64,000 nucleotides of DNA from Promicromonospora citrea (GTDB lineage Bacteria; Actinomycetota; Actinomycetes; Actinomycetales; Cellulomonadaceae), in assembly GCF_013004695.1 (NCBI RefSeq), contig NZ_JABEMG010000005.1, positions 1 through 64,000 of the forward strand, written 5' to 3'. Below the pieces are notes generated by a model. The model was not told the origin of the DNA. It worked only from the letters and a program-made list of their open reading frames with translations, and made no database searches. The translations under genes were made by a program, and so were the position numbers. This document shows positions 27,529-36,361 of this stretch, in pieces. How positions within the stretch are numbered: position 1 is the first letter of the stretch; each line of letters starts with the position of its first letter.

Positions 27529-27999
27529 TCAGCGCTGGGGGGCCTCCCTGCTCCAGCGCTCGATGTCCTCCTGCGTCACCTCGACCGGACCCCGCGCCGG
27601 CTCGGTGAGGCGGATGTGGTTGCCGAACGGGTCGCGCAGCGCGGCGTCGATGCCGTAGGGCTGCCGGGTCGGCAGCTCGGTGAACTCGACGCCGAGCGCG
27701 GTGAGGCGCTCGTACTCGGCCTGGCAGTCGTCGGTGTTGAGGATGCAGGCGGCGCCGAGGGCGCCCCGGGTGAGCAGGTCACGGACCTGTGCGGCCGAGT
27801 CCTCGCTCAGCGCGGGCGGCGCGGGTACCTCCAGGAGCAGGTGGCGGTCGGGGTCGGCGGGCAGCGAGATCGTGAGCCAGCGCATGAAGCCCATGTCGAC
27901 GTCGGCGCTCACCTCGAACCCGAGCTTGCCGACGTAGAAGTCGAGGGCCTCCTGCTGGTCGAGCACGCGAACTGGGGTGATGGCGATGGAAGTCAGCAT
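27529..27999 (-). CDS. VOC-family (glyoxalase/bleomycin-resistance) protein
   Basis: 156 residues. VRVLDQQEALDFYVGKLGFEVSADV and YGIDAALRDPFGNHIRLTEP are the paired beta-alpha-beta-beta-beta motifs of the VOC superfamily. Likely cotranscribed with the AraC-type gene 62 bp upstream, a common pairing in actinobacteria and proteobacteria. Specific activity unknown. Confidence 0.85.
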   Translation of the reverse strand: MLTSIAITPVRVLDQQEALDFYVGKLGFEVSADVDMGFMRWLTISLPADPDRHLLLEVPAPPALSEDSAAQVRDLLTRGALGAACILNTDDCQAEYERLTALGVEFTELPTRQPYGIDAALRDPFGNHIRLTEPARGPVEVTQEDIERWSREAPQR

Positions 28000-28061
28000 G
28001 GGCCCATCGTGGTCGCAGCCGGGCCGGGGCGCTTCTCCGAAACTGCTCGATCCCGCGCCCG

Positions 28062-28487
28062 TCAGCCCCGCGCGGTTCCCGTCGCCGGACGGGTCCAGGC
28101 GCGCGTGAAGCAGCCCGGCGCGAGCAGCGGCGCGGCGGTCCGGCGGTACGTGGTGGGCGACGAACCGACGATCTCGCTGAACGTTCGGCTGAACGTACCG
28201 AGGCTCTGGAACCCCACCGCGAACGCCACCTCGGTCACGGGCGTGGCCGTCTCGCGCAGCAGCGCCATGGCCCGCTCGATCCGACGCCGCTGCAGATACC
28301 GGTGCGGCGTCTCCCCGAAGGCGGCCTTGAACGCGCGGATGAGGTGCGACGGCGACACGTGCGCGACGGCGGCCAGCGCCGCCACATCGAGCGGCTCCGC
28401 GTAGCCCCGGTCGATGGCGTCGCGGACCCGGAGCAGGCGCAGGTTGTCCGCCTCGCGCGGCGTGGCGGCACGGGAGGGGATCCCCAT
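28062..28487 (-). CDS. AraC-family regulator (HTH-only)
   Basis: 141 residues from ATG 28487. Two AraC helix-turn-helix units: DVAALAAVAHVSPSHLIRAF with KAAFGETPHRYLQRRRIERA, and VTEVAFAVGFQSLGTFSRTF. There is no separate sensor domain, only short tails. It precedes the VOC gene in the same direction and is probably its regulator. Confidence 0.88.
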   Translation of the reverse strand: MGIPSRAATPREADNLRLLRVRDAIDRGYAEPLDVAALAAVAHVSPSHLIRAFKAAFGETPHRYLQRRRIERAMALLRETATPVTEVAFAVGFQSLGTFSRTFSEIVGSSPTTYRRTAAPLLAPGCFTRAWTRPATGTARG

Positions 28488-28519
28488 GCGCTCAGCGTAC
28501 GGGGGCACGGCACCCTCGG

Positions 28520-28900
28520 TCAGTCCGGGAGGGAGCGGCGGGTGGCGACCGGGGTGCTCGCCGCGGGGAACGCCAGGGTGCCCGCGGCGACCCACCACTC
28601 CATGACGTCGTAGACCAGCCGGCCCGCGACGACCGACGGGTCGGCCTCCGACAGACGTGCCGCCTCGGCGGGACCGCACGCGAAGATCGACATGCCGCGG
28701 TACGCCTCGTCGCTCTGCTCGCCGAACGGGCCGTTCGCGACGAGCACCCCGCCCCGGACCAGCTCCGCCCGGTACGCGAGGTGCTCGGCCTGGAGCGTGT
28801 CGAGCGCGGTGTCGGACATCGCGGGCGCGTCGGCGGGACGCCGCAGGACGACGACGGTCACGACGTCGAACGCGTCCGGGATGTGGGGATCACGGCCCAT
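28520..28900 (-). CDS. YciI-like protein
   Basis: 126 residues. YCII fold: FDVVTVVVLRRPAD, LQAEHLAYRAELVRGGVLVANGPFG, and a C-terminal segment with SEADPSVVAGRLVYDVMEWWVAAG. The conserved His-Asp pair of the family is partly present (EHL, SEADP). Function in this family is mostly unknown. It is 32 bp upstream of the AraC gene, so it may head a yciI-araC-VOC transcript. Confidence 0.8.
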   Translation of the reverse strand: MGRDPHIPDAFDVVTVVVLRRPADAPAMSDTALDTLQAEHLAYRAELVRGGVLVANGPFGEQSDEAYRGMSIFACGPAEAARLSEADPSVVAGRLVYDVMEWWVAAGTLAFPAASTPVATRRSLPD

Positions 28901-28946
28901 CTTCTGACGATAGCCCTCGCCGCGCTTCGCGCTCCGTCGCTGAGGC

Positions 28947-29843
28947 TCAGCCCGCCGTGTACGCGCCCGCGGCGATGTCCTCCAGCAGCGTCGGGCCGGT
29001 GGGCTCCCAGCCGAGCTGCTGCCGTGTCGTCGTGCTCGTGGCGCGCAGGTCCTGGCCGAAGAACGCGCCGATCCACCCGAAGTGCTCGGTCGCCTGCTCC
29101 TGCGGCACCGACGCGACGGGCAGGTCGAGCGCGCGGCCGATCGCCTCGGCGATCTCCCGGGTCGGCACGCCCACCTCGGCGGTCGCGTGCAGCCTGGCGC
29201 CGGCGGGCGCCTTGGACAGCGCGAGCGAGACGAGCCGGGCGGCGTCGGACCGGTGGACGGCGGCCCACGCGTCGGTGCCGTCGCCCACGTAGGCGGCGAC
29301 GCCGGTGCGGCGCGCGGTGTCGTGCAGCACCGCCATGAACCCGTGGTCGAGGACACCGTGCACGGTCGGCGCGAACCGCAGCGCGACGGCGTGCACGTCC
29401 TGCTCGACCATCTCGAGCGCGAGGTTCTCGCTGCCGCCGCGCGGAGAGTCCGGGCCGTGGAAGGGCGAGGCGTCCGCCTCGGTGGCCGGACGGCCCTGCA
29501 CGACCCCCGCGATGCCCGCCGCCACGAGGAAGGGGCGGCCGCTGCCGGTGAGCGCGTCGCCGAGCGTCTGGACGGCGGCCCGCTCGGCCGCGTTCGTGGC
29601 AGCCGGGTTCGCGAAGTCGTGCTTGTTCGCGAGGTGCAGCACGGCGTCGGCGGCGTCGGCCCCGCGGCGCAGGACCTCGAGCTGGTCCAGGTCGCCGCGG
29701 AGCACGGTGGCGCCCTTGGCCTCCAGGGCCGACGCCGACGCGTCCGACCGGGCGAGCGCCGTCACGGTGTGGCCGTCGGTGAGGAGCTGGTCCACGGACG
29801 CGGAGCCGATCCAGCCGGAGCCTCCGGTGACGAATACATGCAT
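28947..29843 (-). CDS. NAD-dependent epimerase/dehydratase-like SDR protein
   Basis: 298 residues from ATG 29843; GGAGGT is 7 bases upstream of this ATG and too close to the ATG at 29849. Extended-SDR Rossmann loop TGGSGWIG at about 6-13; downstream residues lack a clear YxxxK (SENLALEMV sits in that region), so a reductase of the NmrA/atypical type is possible. It is divergent from a TetR gene, with a perfect 28-bp palindrome in between; likely the main target of that TetR protein. Confidence 0.83.
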   Translation of the reverse strand: MHVFVTGGSGWIGSASVDQLLTDGHTVTALARSDASASALEAKGATVLRGDLDQLEVLRRGADAADAVLHLANKHDFANPAATNAAERAAVQTLGDALTGSGRPFLVAAGIAGVVQGRPATEADASPFHGPDSPRGGSENLALEMVEQDVHAVALRFAPTVHGVLDHGFMAVLHDTARRTGVAAYVGDGTDAWAAVHRSDAARLVSLALSKAPAGARLHATAEVGVPTREIAEAIGRALDLPVASVPQEQATEHFGWIGAFFGQDLRATSTTTRQQLGWEPTGPTLLEDIAAGAYTAG

Positions 29844-29860
29844 GGTCATACCTCCGGTGA

Positions 29861-29888
29861 TGTCTGTGACTGACGTCAGTCACAGACA
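29861..29888. promoter_or_regulatory. 28-bp perfect palindrome, TetR-type operator
   Basis: Positions 29861-29874 are the exact reverse complement of 29875-29888 (half-site TGTCTGTGACTGAC). A further half-site GTCAGTCAC lies at 29905-29913, next to the TAGACT -10 (29924-29929) of the TetR gene. It sits 17 bp upstream of the epimerase start. Confidence 0.75.
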
Positions 29889-29935
29889 TGACTGTACGCC
29901 TCAAGTCAGTCACTGTCATCACATAGACTGGACCC

Positions 29936-30508
29936 ATGGCCCGATGGCAACCCGGAACGCGCGGACGACTGCAGGACGCCGCCCTCGACCTCTTCGTGAG
30001 CCGCGGCTACGAGCAGACGACGGCGGCGGACATCGCCGCGGCGGTCGGTCTCACGGAACGCACGTTCTTCCGGCACTTCGCGGACAAGCGCGAGGTCCTC
30101 TTCGACGGGCAGGAGATGCTCGGCGCGGCCTTCCTGCGCGGCATCGACGAGTCCCCGGACGGCGCGACGCCGTGGGAGCTGATCGAGGCAGCGATCGCCT
30201 CGGCGGCGACCGTGTTCACCGACGAGATGCGGCCCCGCTCGCGGCGGCGGCAGACCGTCATCGACCAGCACTCCGCGCTGCAGGAGCGCGAGCAGCACAA
30301 GATGTCGCACGTCGCCGCGGAGATCCGCGACGCCCTGCACGCCCGCGGCGTCGAGGAGACCGCCGCCCGGCTGGCCGCCGAGTCGGCGAGCACCGCGTTC
30401 GCCGTCGCGTTCGCCCAGTGGTTGCGCGACGGCGAGGAGCGCCCCCTCACCGAGATCGCGAGCGCGGTGCTGGCCGAGCTGCGCCGGCTGGCGACGCCCG
30501 CAGGCTGA
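29936..30508 (+). CDS. TetR-family regulator
   Basis: 190 residues. HTH: RLQDAALDLFVSRGYEQTTA followed by AAAVGLTERTFFRHFADKREVLF. The remainder is a TetR ligand domain. The ATG lies six bases after a TAGACT hexamer, so probably leaderless. It is divergent from the epimerase-like gene across a 28-bp palindrome; autoregulation plus control of the epimerase is expected. Confidence 0.9.
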   Translation: MARWQPGTRGRLQDAALDLFVSRGYEQTTAADIAAAVGLTERTFFRHFADKREVLFDGQEMLGAAFLRGIDESPDGATPWELIEAAIASAATVFTDEMRPRSRRRQTVIDQHSALQEREQHKMSHVAAEIRDALHARGVEETAARLAAESASTAFAVAFAQWLRDGEERPLTEIASAVLAELRRLATPAG

Positions 30509-30526
30509 CCGGGGGCGCTCCCCCGG

Positions 30527-30814
30527 TCAGCGCCGAGCGGCCAGCTCCGCGGTCGAGATCGTCTCCTCGTCCACGTAGCACCAGCCCCAGCCCTCGCCGG
30601 GCTCCACCGACCGCATGAGCGGATGGCGGGTCTTCTCGTAGTGGCCGGTCGCGTGCTTGCCGGGCGACGAGTCGCAGCAGCCGACCTGCCCGCACACGAG
30701 GCAGGCGCGCAGGTGCACCCAGGTACCGCCCACGGCGACGCACTCCGGGCAGTCCCCGGTGCTCTCGGGCTCCGGCACGGCGATCTGGTCGAGGTGCGTG
30801 CAGTCGGTGCTCAT
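30527..30814 (-). CDS. UBP-type zinc-finger protein
   Basis: 95 residues from ATG 30814. ZnF-UBP pattern: CTHLDQI, CPECVAVGGTWVHLRACLVCGQVGCCDSSPGKHATGHYEKTRHP with the Cys/His ligands (CxxC, CxxCGxxxCC, HxxGH...H). In eukaryotes the fold binds the ubiquitin C-terminus; bacterial stand-alone copies are widespread in actinobacteria but their role is unknown. Convergent with the TetR gene, 18 bp between stops. Confidence 0.88.
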   Translation of the reverse strand: MSTDCTHLDQIAVPEPESTGDCPECVAVGGTWVHLRACLVCGQVGCCDSSPGKHATGHYEKTRHPLMRSVEPGEGWGWCYVDEETISTAELAARR

Positions 30815-30871
30815 CGTTCGCGTCCTCACGTCGGGCCGGCGGGCGGCGGCGTCGCCGTCACTGACGCGATT

Positions 30872-31918
30872 CTAGGCCTCGCCGCCGGTGAGGCTTTCGG
30901 TGAAGAGGCCGCTGTACGCGTTGAGCGCGGGCTGCCCGCCCAGGTGGGCGTAGAGCACGGTGCTGCCGGCGGGGACCTCGCCCGCTGTCACGAGGTCGAC
31001 GAGGCCGGCCATCGACTTGCCCTCGTACACCGGGTCGAGGATGACGCCCTCGAGCCGCCCGGTGAGCCGGATGGCCTCGAGGGTGGACTCGACGGGGATG
31101 CCGTACGCGTTCCCGGCCCAGCCGGACAGCACGGTGATCTCGTCCTCCCGCAGCGGCCGCCCCACACCGATGAGCTCCGCGGTCGCGCGCGCGATCCGCG
31201 CCACCTGGTCGCGCGTCTCCTCCGGCTTCGCGCTCGCATCGATGCCGACGACCCGGCGCGGCGGGCCGCCGGCCTCCTCGAGCGCGGCGAACCCGGCGAT
31301 CATGCCCGCCTGCGTGGAGCCCGTGACCGCGCACACCACGATCGTGTCGAAGAAGACGCCGAGCTCGCGCTCCTGCTCCTGCACCTCGTACGCCCATCGC
31401 GCGAAGCCGAGGCCCCCGAGCCGGTGGTCCGACGCGCCGGCCGGGATGGCGTACGGCGTGCCGCCTCGCTCGGTCACCTCCGCGACGGCGCGCGCCCACG
31501 AGTCCTTGAACCCGATGCCGAAGCCGGCAGGGTCCAGCCGCACCTCGGCGCCCATGACGCGGCTGAGCAGGATGTTGCCCACGCGGTCGGCGACCGTGTC
31601 GGGCCAGTCGACCCAGTTCTCCTGCACGAGCACCGCCCGCAGCCCCAGCGACGCGGCGACGGCGGCAACCTGCCGCGTGTGGTTGGACTGGTAGCCGCCG
31701 ATCGAGACGAGGGTGTCGGCGCCCTGCGCGAGCGCGTCGGGCACGAGGTACTCGAGCTTGCGGGTCTTGTTGCCGCCGTAGGCGAGCCCGGCGTTGCAGT
31801 CCTCGCGCTTGGCCCAGATCTCGACGCCGCCGCCGAGGTGCGCGGTGAGGCGCGGCATCGGATGCACGGGGCTGGGCCCGAACGTGAGCGGGTGACGGGG
31901 GAAGTCGGACAGGGCCAT
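30872..31918 (-). CDS. acdS: 1-aminocyclopropane-1-carboxylate (ACC) deaminase
   Basis: 348 residues. PLP-dependent (fold type II) with the Schiff-base lysine in [11 protein letters not shown] at about 49-59, [40 protein letters not shown] for phosphate binding, [21 protein letters not shown], and [15 protein letters not shown] near the end. The Glu in STLEAIRL and the Leu in HLGGQPALN match true ACC deaminases rather than D-cysteine desulfhydrases. It degrades the plant ethylene precursor ACC to 2-oxobutyrate and ammonia, a trait of plant-associated bacteria. AGGAG lies before the ATG and an 18-bp palindrome 24 bp upstream. Confidence 0.9.
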   Translation of the reverse strand: MALSDFPRHPLTFGPSPVHPMPRLTAHLGGGVEIWAKREDCNAGLAYGGNKTRKLEYLVPDALAQGADTLVSIGGYQSNHTRQVAAVAASLGLRAVLVQENWVDWPDTVADRVGNILLSRVMGAEVRLDPAGFGIGFKDSWARAVAEVTERGGTPYAIPAGASDHRLGGLGFARWAYEVQEQERELGVFFDTIVVCAVTGSTQAGMIAGFAALEEAGGPPRRVVGIDASAKPEETRDQVARIARATAELIGVGRPLREDEITVLSGWAGNAYGIPVESTLEAIRLTGRLEGVILDPVYEGKSMAGLVDLVTAGEVPAGSTVLYAHLGGQPALNAYSGLFTESLTGGEA

Positions 31919-31942
31919 AGGTGCTCCTCCGGGTCGGCGACA

Positions 31943-31960
31943 CATGCAATATATTGCATG
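31943..31960. promoter_or_regulatory. 18-bp palindromic operator upstream of ACC deaminase
   Basis: CATGCAATATATTGCATG is a perfect palindrome. The central A+T-rich TATATT can serve as the -10 of the minus-strand gene, so a bound regulator would block RNA polymerase. No regulator gene adjoins it; the form resembles GntR-family sites. Confidence 0.65.
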
Positions 31961-31980
31961 CGGGAGCGCGGGTGGAAGGT

Positions 31981-33576
31981 CTACGCACCGTGCCGCAGCG
32001 CCTGCCCGGGCCGCGCCGTGGTGCGCGCCCCGTCCTCGATCACCGGTGTGCCGCCCACGAGCACCCACGGGATGCCCGCAGCGGTCCGGCGCGGCTCGTC
32101 CGGCGTCGCCCGGTCGGCCACCGTGTCGGGATCGAAGACGACCAGGTCGGCGACGAACCCTTCCGCGACCCGCCCTCGGTCGCCCAGCCCGAGGCGCGCG
32201 GCCGGGCGCGTCGCGAGGTGGACGACCATCTCCGCGAGCGACAGCACCCCTTCCTCGCGCACGTACCGACCGAGGTAGCGCGGAAAGGTCCCGGCGGCAC
32301 GCGGGTGCGGCTTGGCGCCGACGAGGATGCCGTCGCTGCCGCCCGTGTGCCGACGGTGCCCCATGATCTCTCGGACGTTCTGCTCGTCACCGACATGCTG
32401 CAGGATGCTCGTGCCGAGCCGGTCGGCGAGCAGCAGGTCGAAGAACACCTCGACGGGCGGCCGCTGCTCGTCGCGTGCGAGCGCCGCGACCGTCCGGCCC
32501 ACCCGGCCGCCCAGCGCGGGATCTCGCACCCCGGCGATCTCGATCGTGTCCCAGTCGACCGGCACGCCGTGGCAGCCGTCGCTCCCCGCCACCTCGACCT
32601 CGTGCGCGATCCACGCGCGCTCGGCCGGGTCGCGCAGCCGGTCCAGGGTCCGCTCGGGTCCGCCCACCGCCGCGCGGCTGGGCAGGAGCGCCGAGAGCGT
32701 GGTGGACCCCGGGAGGTAGGGGTAGGTGTCGAGCGTGACGTCGACGCCGTCCTCGAGCGCACGGTCGACGAGCGCCAGCAGCTCACCGGCCCGGCCGCGG
32801 TTCTCGGGAAAGTTCATCGTGGCGTGGGTCAGGTGCAGCGCGCAGCCGGCCCGGCGGGCGACGTCGACCATCTCGGCGTAGGCGTCCAGCGCACCCGCGC
32901 CGTAGGAGCGCTGGTGGGGCGCGTAGAACCCGCCGTGCCGCGCGACCACCTCGGCGAGCGCGACCAGCTCGTCGGTGTCGGCGAAGATCCCTGGCACGTA
33001 GGTGAGTCCCGACGACAGACCGAACGCCCCCTCACGCATGCCCTGGTCGACCTGGGCGCGCATGCGCTCGATCTCGTCCGGCGTGGCCCGGCGGTCCTCC
33101 GTGCCCACGACGTTCATCCGGACGGTCCCCTGCGGCACGAGGTAGGCCACGTTGGTCGCGCTCCCCCGCCGGTCGACCTCGGCGAGGTACTCCGCCACCG
33201 TGCGCCAGGCGAAGTCCACCCCCGGGGGCTCGCCGTTCCAGCCGGCGATCTGCGCGCGCAGCGTGGCCATGCTCGTGTCCGTGACCGGCGCGTACGACAG
33301 CCCGTCCTGCCCCACCACCTCCGTGGTCACGCCTTGCGTCACCTTGGCGAGGTGCTCGCTGTCCGCGAGGACCGCGAGATCGGAGTGCGCGTGCATGTCC
33401 ACGAAGCCCGGGGCGACGGCCAGCCCGTCGGCGTCGACCACGCGCGCGCCGGGCGCGTCGGCACGGCCGCCCACCTGCGCTATGCGTCCGCCGCGCACGA
33501 GCACGTCGCCGCGCGCCGGCTCGCGTCCGCTCCCGTCGACCACCAGGCCCCCGCGCAGCACCAACTCGTCGTTCAT
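31981..33576 (-). CDS. N-acyl-D-amino-acid deacylase-like amidohydrolase
   Basis: 531 residues. Amidohydrolase superfamily: [10 protein letters not shown] metal motif at about 60-69, [15 protein letters not shown] where D-aminoacylases usually have an NCG motif with a metal-binding Cys, [33 protein letters not shown] and a late [13 protein letters not shown]. The overall order matches N-acyl-D-amino acid deacylases, but the missing Cys leaves substrate class less sure. Its stop is 62 bp upstream of the ACC deaminase start, with the palindrome between, so they are probably separate units. Confidence 0.82.
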   Translation of the reverse strand: MNDELVLRGGLVVDGSGREPARGDVLVRGGRIAQVGGRADAPGARVVDADGLAVAPGFVDMHAHSDLAVLADSEHLAKVTQGVTTEVVGQDGLSYAPVTDTSMATLRAQIAGWNGEPPGVDFAWRTVAEYLAEVDRRGSATNVAYLVPQGTVRMNVVGTEDRRATPDEIERMRAQVDQGMREGAFGLSSGLTYVPGIFADTDELVALAEVVARHGGFYAPHQRSYGAGALDAYAEMVDVARRAGCALHLTHATMNFPENRGRAGELLALVDRALEDGVDVTLDTYPYLPGSTTLSALLPSRAAVGGPERTLDRLRDPAERAWIAHEVEVAGSDGCHGVPVDWDTIEIAGVRDPALGGRVGRTVAALARDEQRPPVEVFFDLLLADRLGTSILQHVGDEQNVREIMGHRRHTGGSDGILVGAKPHPRAAGTFPRYLGRYVREEGVLSLAEMVVHLATRPAARLGLGDRGRVAEGFVADLVVFDPDTVADRATPDEPRRTAAGIPWVLVGGTPVIEDGARTTARPGQALRHGA

Positions 33577-33610
33577 CGGACCATCGTCCACGACGTGCGT
33601 CGCCGTCACG

Positions 33611-34408
33611 TCACGACCACCGGAAGAACGTCGCGGCGATGCCCGAGCCGAGCACCACGGTCGCCGCGAGCGCGAGCAGGTGCGCCGGGTCGACGGGTGC
33701 GCCCACCCAGGCGGAGCCGAGGGCTGCGACCGTGGCACCGAACGGCAGCCACTCGCCCACGGTCGCGAGCGGAGCAGGGAGGCTCGACACGCCGCCGAAC
33801 ATGCCGCCGAGGGCCCCGAGGGCGAAGAAGGCGACGAGACCGATCGCGACCGCGGCGTTCGGCGTCGGGGCGAGCGCCGCCACGACCATGCCCACGGCGT
33901 ACATCGCACCCATCGCGAGGAGGTAGACGGCGACGGCGGTGCCGAGGTGGGCGGGACGGTGCGCGCCGAAGACGCCGAACGCGACGGCGAGCGCCCCGGC
34001 GAGCCCGATCAGCGCCTGCACCGCGCTCACCGCCACCTGGGCGACGAGCACCATGGCCGGGGAGGCCGGTGTCGCCGAGAGCCTGCGCAGGATGCCGGTG
34101 CGCCGGTAGTAGGCGAGGAAGCTCGGCATGTTGATGACGCCGATGGTGCCGAGCACGACCGTCAGCACGAGCGGCAGCACGTAGACGTCCAGGGCCGTGT
34201 AGCCACCCGTGACAGGCTGGTCGGCCGCCGGTGCCGCGCTCATCACGAGGATCAGGAGCGGCAGCACCAGGGGGACCACCAGGCCCGCGGTGTCGCGCAC
34301 GACCATCTTCGCCTCGCAGACGGTCAGGACGAGCCAGGACCGGAGCCCCGGCCGCCACGCGGGCGGGGTGCCGGACACCGTCGTGGTGTGCGGGTGGGTG
34401 GTGCTCAT
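33611..34408 (-). CDS. ABC-2-type transporter permease
   Basis: 265 residues, six hydrophobic segments. ABC-2 exporters' pattern: SFLAYYRRTGILRRLSATPASP precedes the core segments, and FFALGALGGMFGG precedes the last helix. The start overlaps the ATPase stop (ATGA). With the ATPase it makes a DrrAB-type exporter; drug, lipid or signal molecule export is possible. The adjacent two-component system is likely its regulator. Confidence 0.86.
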   Translation of the reverse strand: MSTTHPHTTTVSGTPPAWRPGLRSWLVLTVCEAKMVVRDTAGLVVPLVLPLLILVMSAAPAADQPVTGGYTALDVYVLPLVLTVVLGTIGVINMPSFLAYYRRTGILRRLSATPASPAMVLVAQVAVSAVQALIGLAGALAVAFGVFGAHRPAHLGTAVAVYLLAMGAMYAVGMVVAALAPTPNAAVAIGLVAFFALGALGGMFGGVSSLPAPLATVGEWLPFGATVAALGSAWVGAPVDPAHLLALAATVVLGSGIAATFFRWS

Positions 34409-35151
34409 TCGACGACCTCCAGGCTCTTTCCGGTGAGGGCGACGAAGGCGTCGTCGAGGGTGTCCGCACCCGACGACGCGACGAGGCCCGCCGGGGTGTC
34501 CGACGCGACGACGCGGCCCGCGTCCAGGAGCAGCACGCGGTCGCAGAGGCGTTCGACCTCTTCCATGGTGTGGCTGACGAGCAGGACGGTGACCGCCTCG
34601 TCGCGCAGGCTCTCCACGGCGGCCCACATCCGGCGCCTCGCCCGGGGGTCCAGGCCGGTCGTGAGCTCGTCGAGCACCACGACGCGCGGCCTGCCGGCGA
34701 GCGCCAGCGCGATGGAGAGCCGCTGCTGCTGACCGCCGGACAGCCTCTCGAACCGGACGGTCCGCTGCTCGGTCAGGCCGACGAGCTCGAGCAGCTCGGC
34801 GGTGGGTCGTGGCTGCGGGTAGAAGGTGCGGTACAGGCCGACCAGCTCGGCGACGGTGAGCGCGGCGTGCAGGGAGGCATGCTGGAGCTGGACGCCGAGT
34901 ACCTGGCGGACGCGGCCGCGTTCGCGGTGCGGGTCGAGGCCCAGCACCCGGACGCTGCCGCTGTCGGGTCGGCGCAGCCCGGCGACGAGCTCGACGGTGG
35001 TGGTCTTGCCCGCGCCGTTGACGCCGAGCACGCCCACGACCTCGCCCTGCTCGATCCGCAGGCTGACGTCGTCGACCGCCGTCGTGCCGCCGTAGCGCTT
35101 GCGGAGCCGTGTGGCGACGACGGCCGGTGTGCTGGTGTCCGGTGTGCTCAT
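34405..35151 (-). CDS. ABC transporter ATP-binding protein (DrrA/CcmA type)
   Basis: 248 residues from ATG 35151. Walker A GVNGAGKTTT at about 38-47, LSGGQQQR, Walker B VVVLDELTTGLDP (a Leu-Thr variant of the DEPT motif), SHTMEEVERLCDRV. The C-terminal tail is typical of drug-type exporters. Divergent from a histidine kinase/response regulator pair (112 bp between starts). Confidence 0.9.
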   Translation of the reverse strand: MSTPDTSTPAVVATRLRKRYGGTTAVDDVSLRIEQGEVVGVLGVNGAGKTTTVELVAGLRRPDSGSVRVLGLDPHRERGRVRQVLGVQLQHASLHAALTVAELVGLYRTFYPQPRPTAELLELVGLTEQRTVRFERLSGGQQQRLSIALALAGRPRVVVLDELTTGLDPRARRRMWAAVESLRDEAVTVLLVSHTMEEVERLCDRVLLLDAGRVVASDTPAGLVASSGADTLDDAFVALTGKSLEVVE

Positions 35152-35263
35152 GGCGGCGACGCTATGTGGCGGGGAGCGCCCTCCACCTGTGCCGATGGTC
35201 AGGTATCCACAGCATGACTTTTGGCACCTGCCGACGGGCGCCGGCGACCGTACGGTTGTCGGC

Positions 35264-36361
35264 ATGCGACGACTGACGACGGACGAGTGGTCGGGACTGG
35301 CCATGCTGGCCGTCTCGGTCGGGGTCGGCGCGCCGGCGTTGTTCGGCGCGGTGGACCTCGCGATCCCGCGCGCCGCGTGGACGCTGCTGTTCGGCGTCCT
35401 GATCCTCGCCCTGCTGGTCTCGATCGTGCTCGAGAAGGGGCGGGCCCGGTACGTCGTGTTCGGGGTGGGCGTGGTCGCGGCCTGGGCGGTGGTGCTCACC
35501 GCGCCGCGGCTGGGGCTGCTCCCGATCCTCCTGGTCGTCGTCGCGGCGCTGAGCGTGTACGTCGTGCCGCTGCGGGTCGGGTTCGTGGTGGCGGGGCTGA
35601 GCACGGTGGTGATCGCGACGGCCATGGTGCGCGCGGACCGGGACCCGCTCGACACGCTGGTCACGGTCGGCTTCTACCTGCTGATCCAGGTCGCGACGAT
35701 GCTGAGCTCGGCGACCCTCCTCCGGGAGCAGCGGCTGCGGCAGGAGCTGACGCGGGCGCACGTGGACCTGCGTGCGGCGACGGTGCTGCTCGCGGAGTCG
35801 GCACGGACGGCGGAGCGCCTGCGCATCTCGCGCGACCTGCACGATCTCCTGGGTCACCAGCTCACGGTGCTCACCCTCGAGCTGGAGGCCGCACGGCACC
35901 GGGAGGGTGAGCAGGCGCGTGCGCACGTCGACCGCGCGAACCAGGTGGCGCGCGACCTGCTCGCCGACGTGCGGCACACCGTCAGCGAGCTGCGGGCCGC
36001 GTCGTCCGACCTGCGGGAGGCACTGCACGAGGTGGTGCGCGACCTGCCGGACCTGGAGGTGAGCGTCGACGTCGAGCCGGAGGTGCGGGCGGACGAGGAG
36101 CAGACGTCCGCGGTGGTCCGCGCGGTCCAGGAGATCGTCACGAACACCTTGCGGCACGCCGAGGCCCGGGCGCTGCGGATCGAGGTCGCGGCACGCCCGC
36201 CCGGTCTGGTGCTGACCGCGGCGGACGACGGTCGTGGGTTCCACGACCTGACACCGGGCAACGGCCTACGGGGCATGACCGAGCGCTTCGAGGCGCTGGG
36301 CGGCGCGGTGGAGCTCGACGGCTCGGACGGTTTCCGGGTCACCGCGCGGGTGCCGACGTGA
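35264..36361 (+). CDS. Sensor histidine kinase, NarL/DesK-type (HisKA_3)
   Basis: 365 residues. Five to six N-terminal transmembrane helices form the sensor (no large extracellular loop, suggesting membrane or intramembrane sensing). The phospho-accepting His lies in SRDLHDLLGHQLTVL; HATPase motifs are EIVTNTLRHAEA, ADDGRGF and GNGLRGMTERF. TACGGT at 35251-35256 suggests a leaderless start. Overlaps its response regulator by 4 bp. Divergent from the exporter operon, which it probably controls. Confidence 0.92.
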   Translation: MRRLTTDEWSGLAMLAVSVGVGAPALFGAVDLAIPRAAWTLLFGVLILALLVSIVLEKGRARYVVFGVGVVAAWAVVLTAPRLGLLPILLVVVAALSVYVVPLRVGFVVAGLSTVVIATAMVRADRDPLDTLVTVGFYLLIQVATMLSSATLLREQRLRQELTRAHVDLRAATVLLAESARTAERLRISRDLHDLLGHQLTVLTLELEAARHREGEQARAHVDRANQVARDLLADVRHTVSELRAASSDLREALHEVVRDLPDLEVSVDVEPEVRADEEQTSAVVRAVQEIVTNTLRHAEARALRIEVAARPPGLVLTAADDGRGFHDLTPGNGLRGMTERFEALGGAVELDGSDGFRVTARVPT

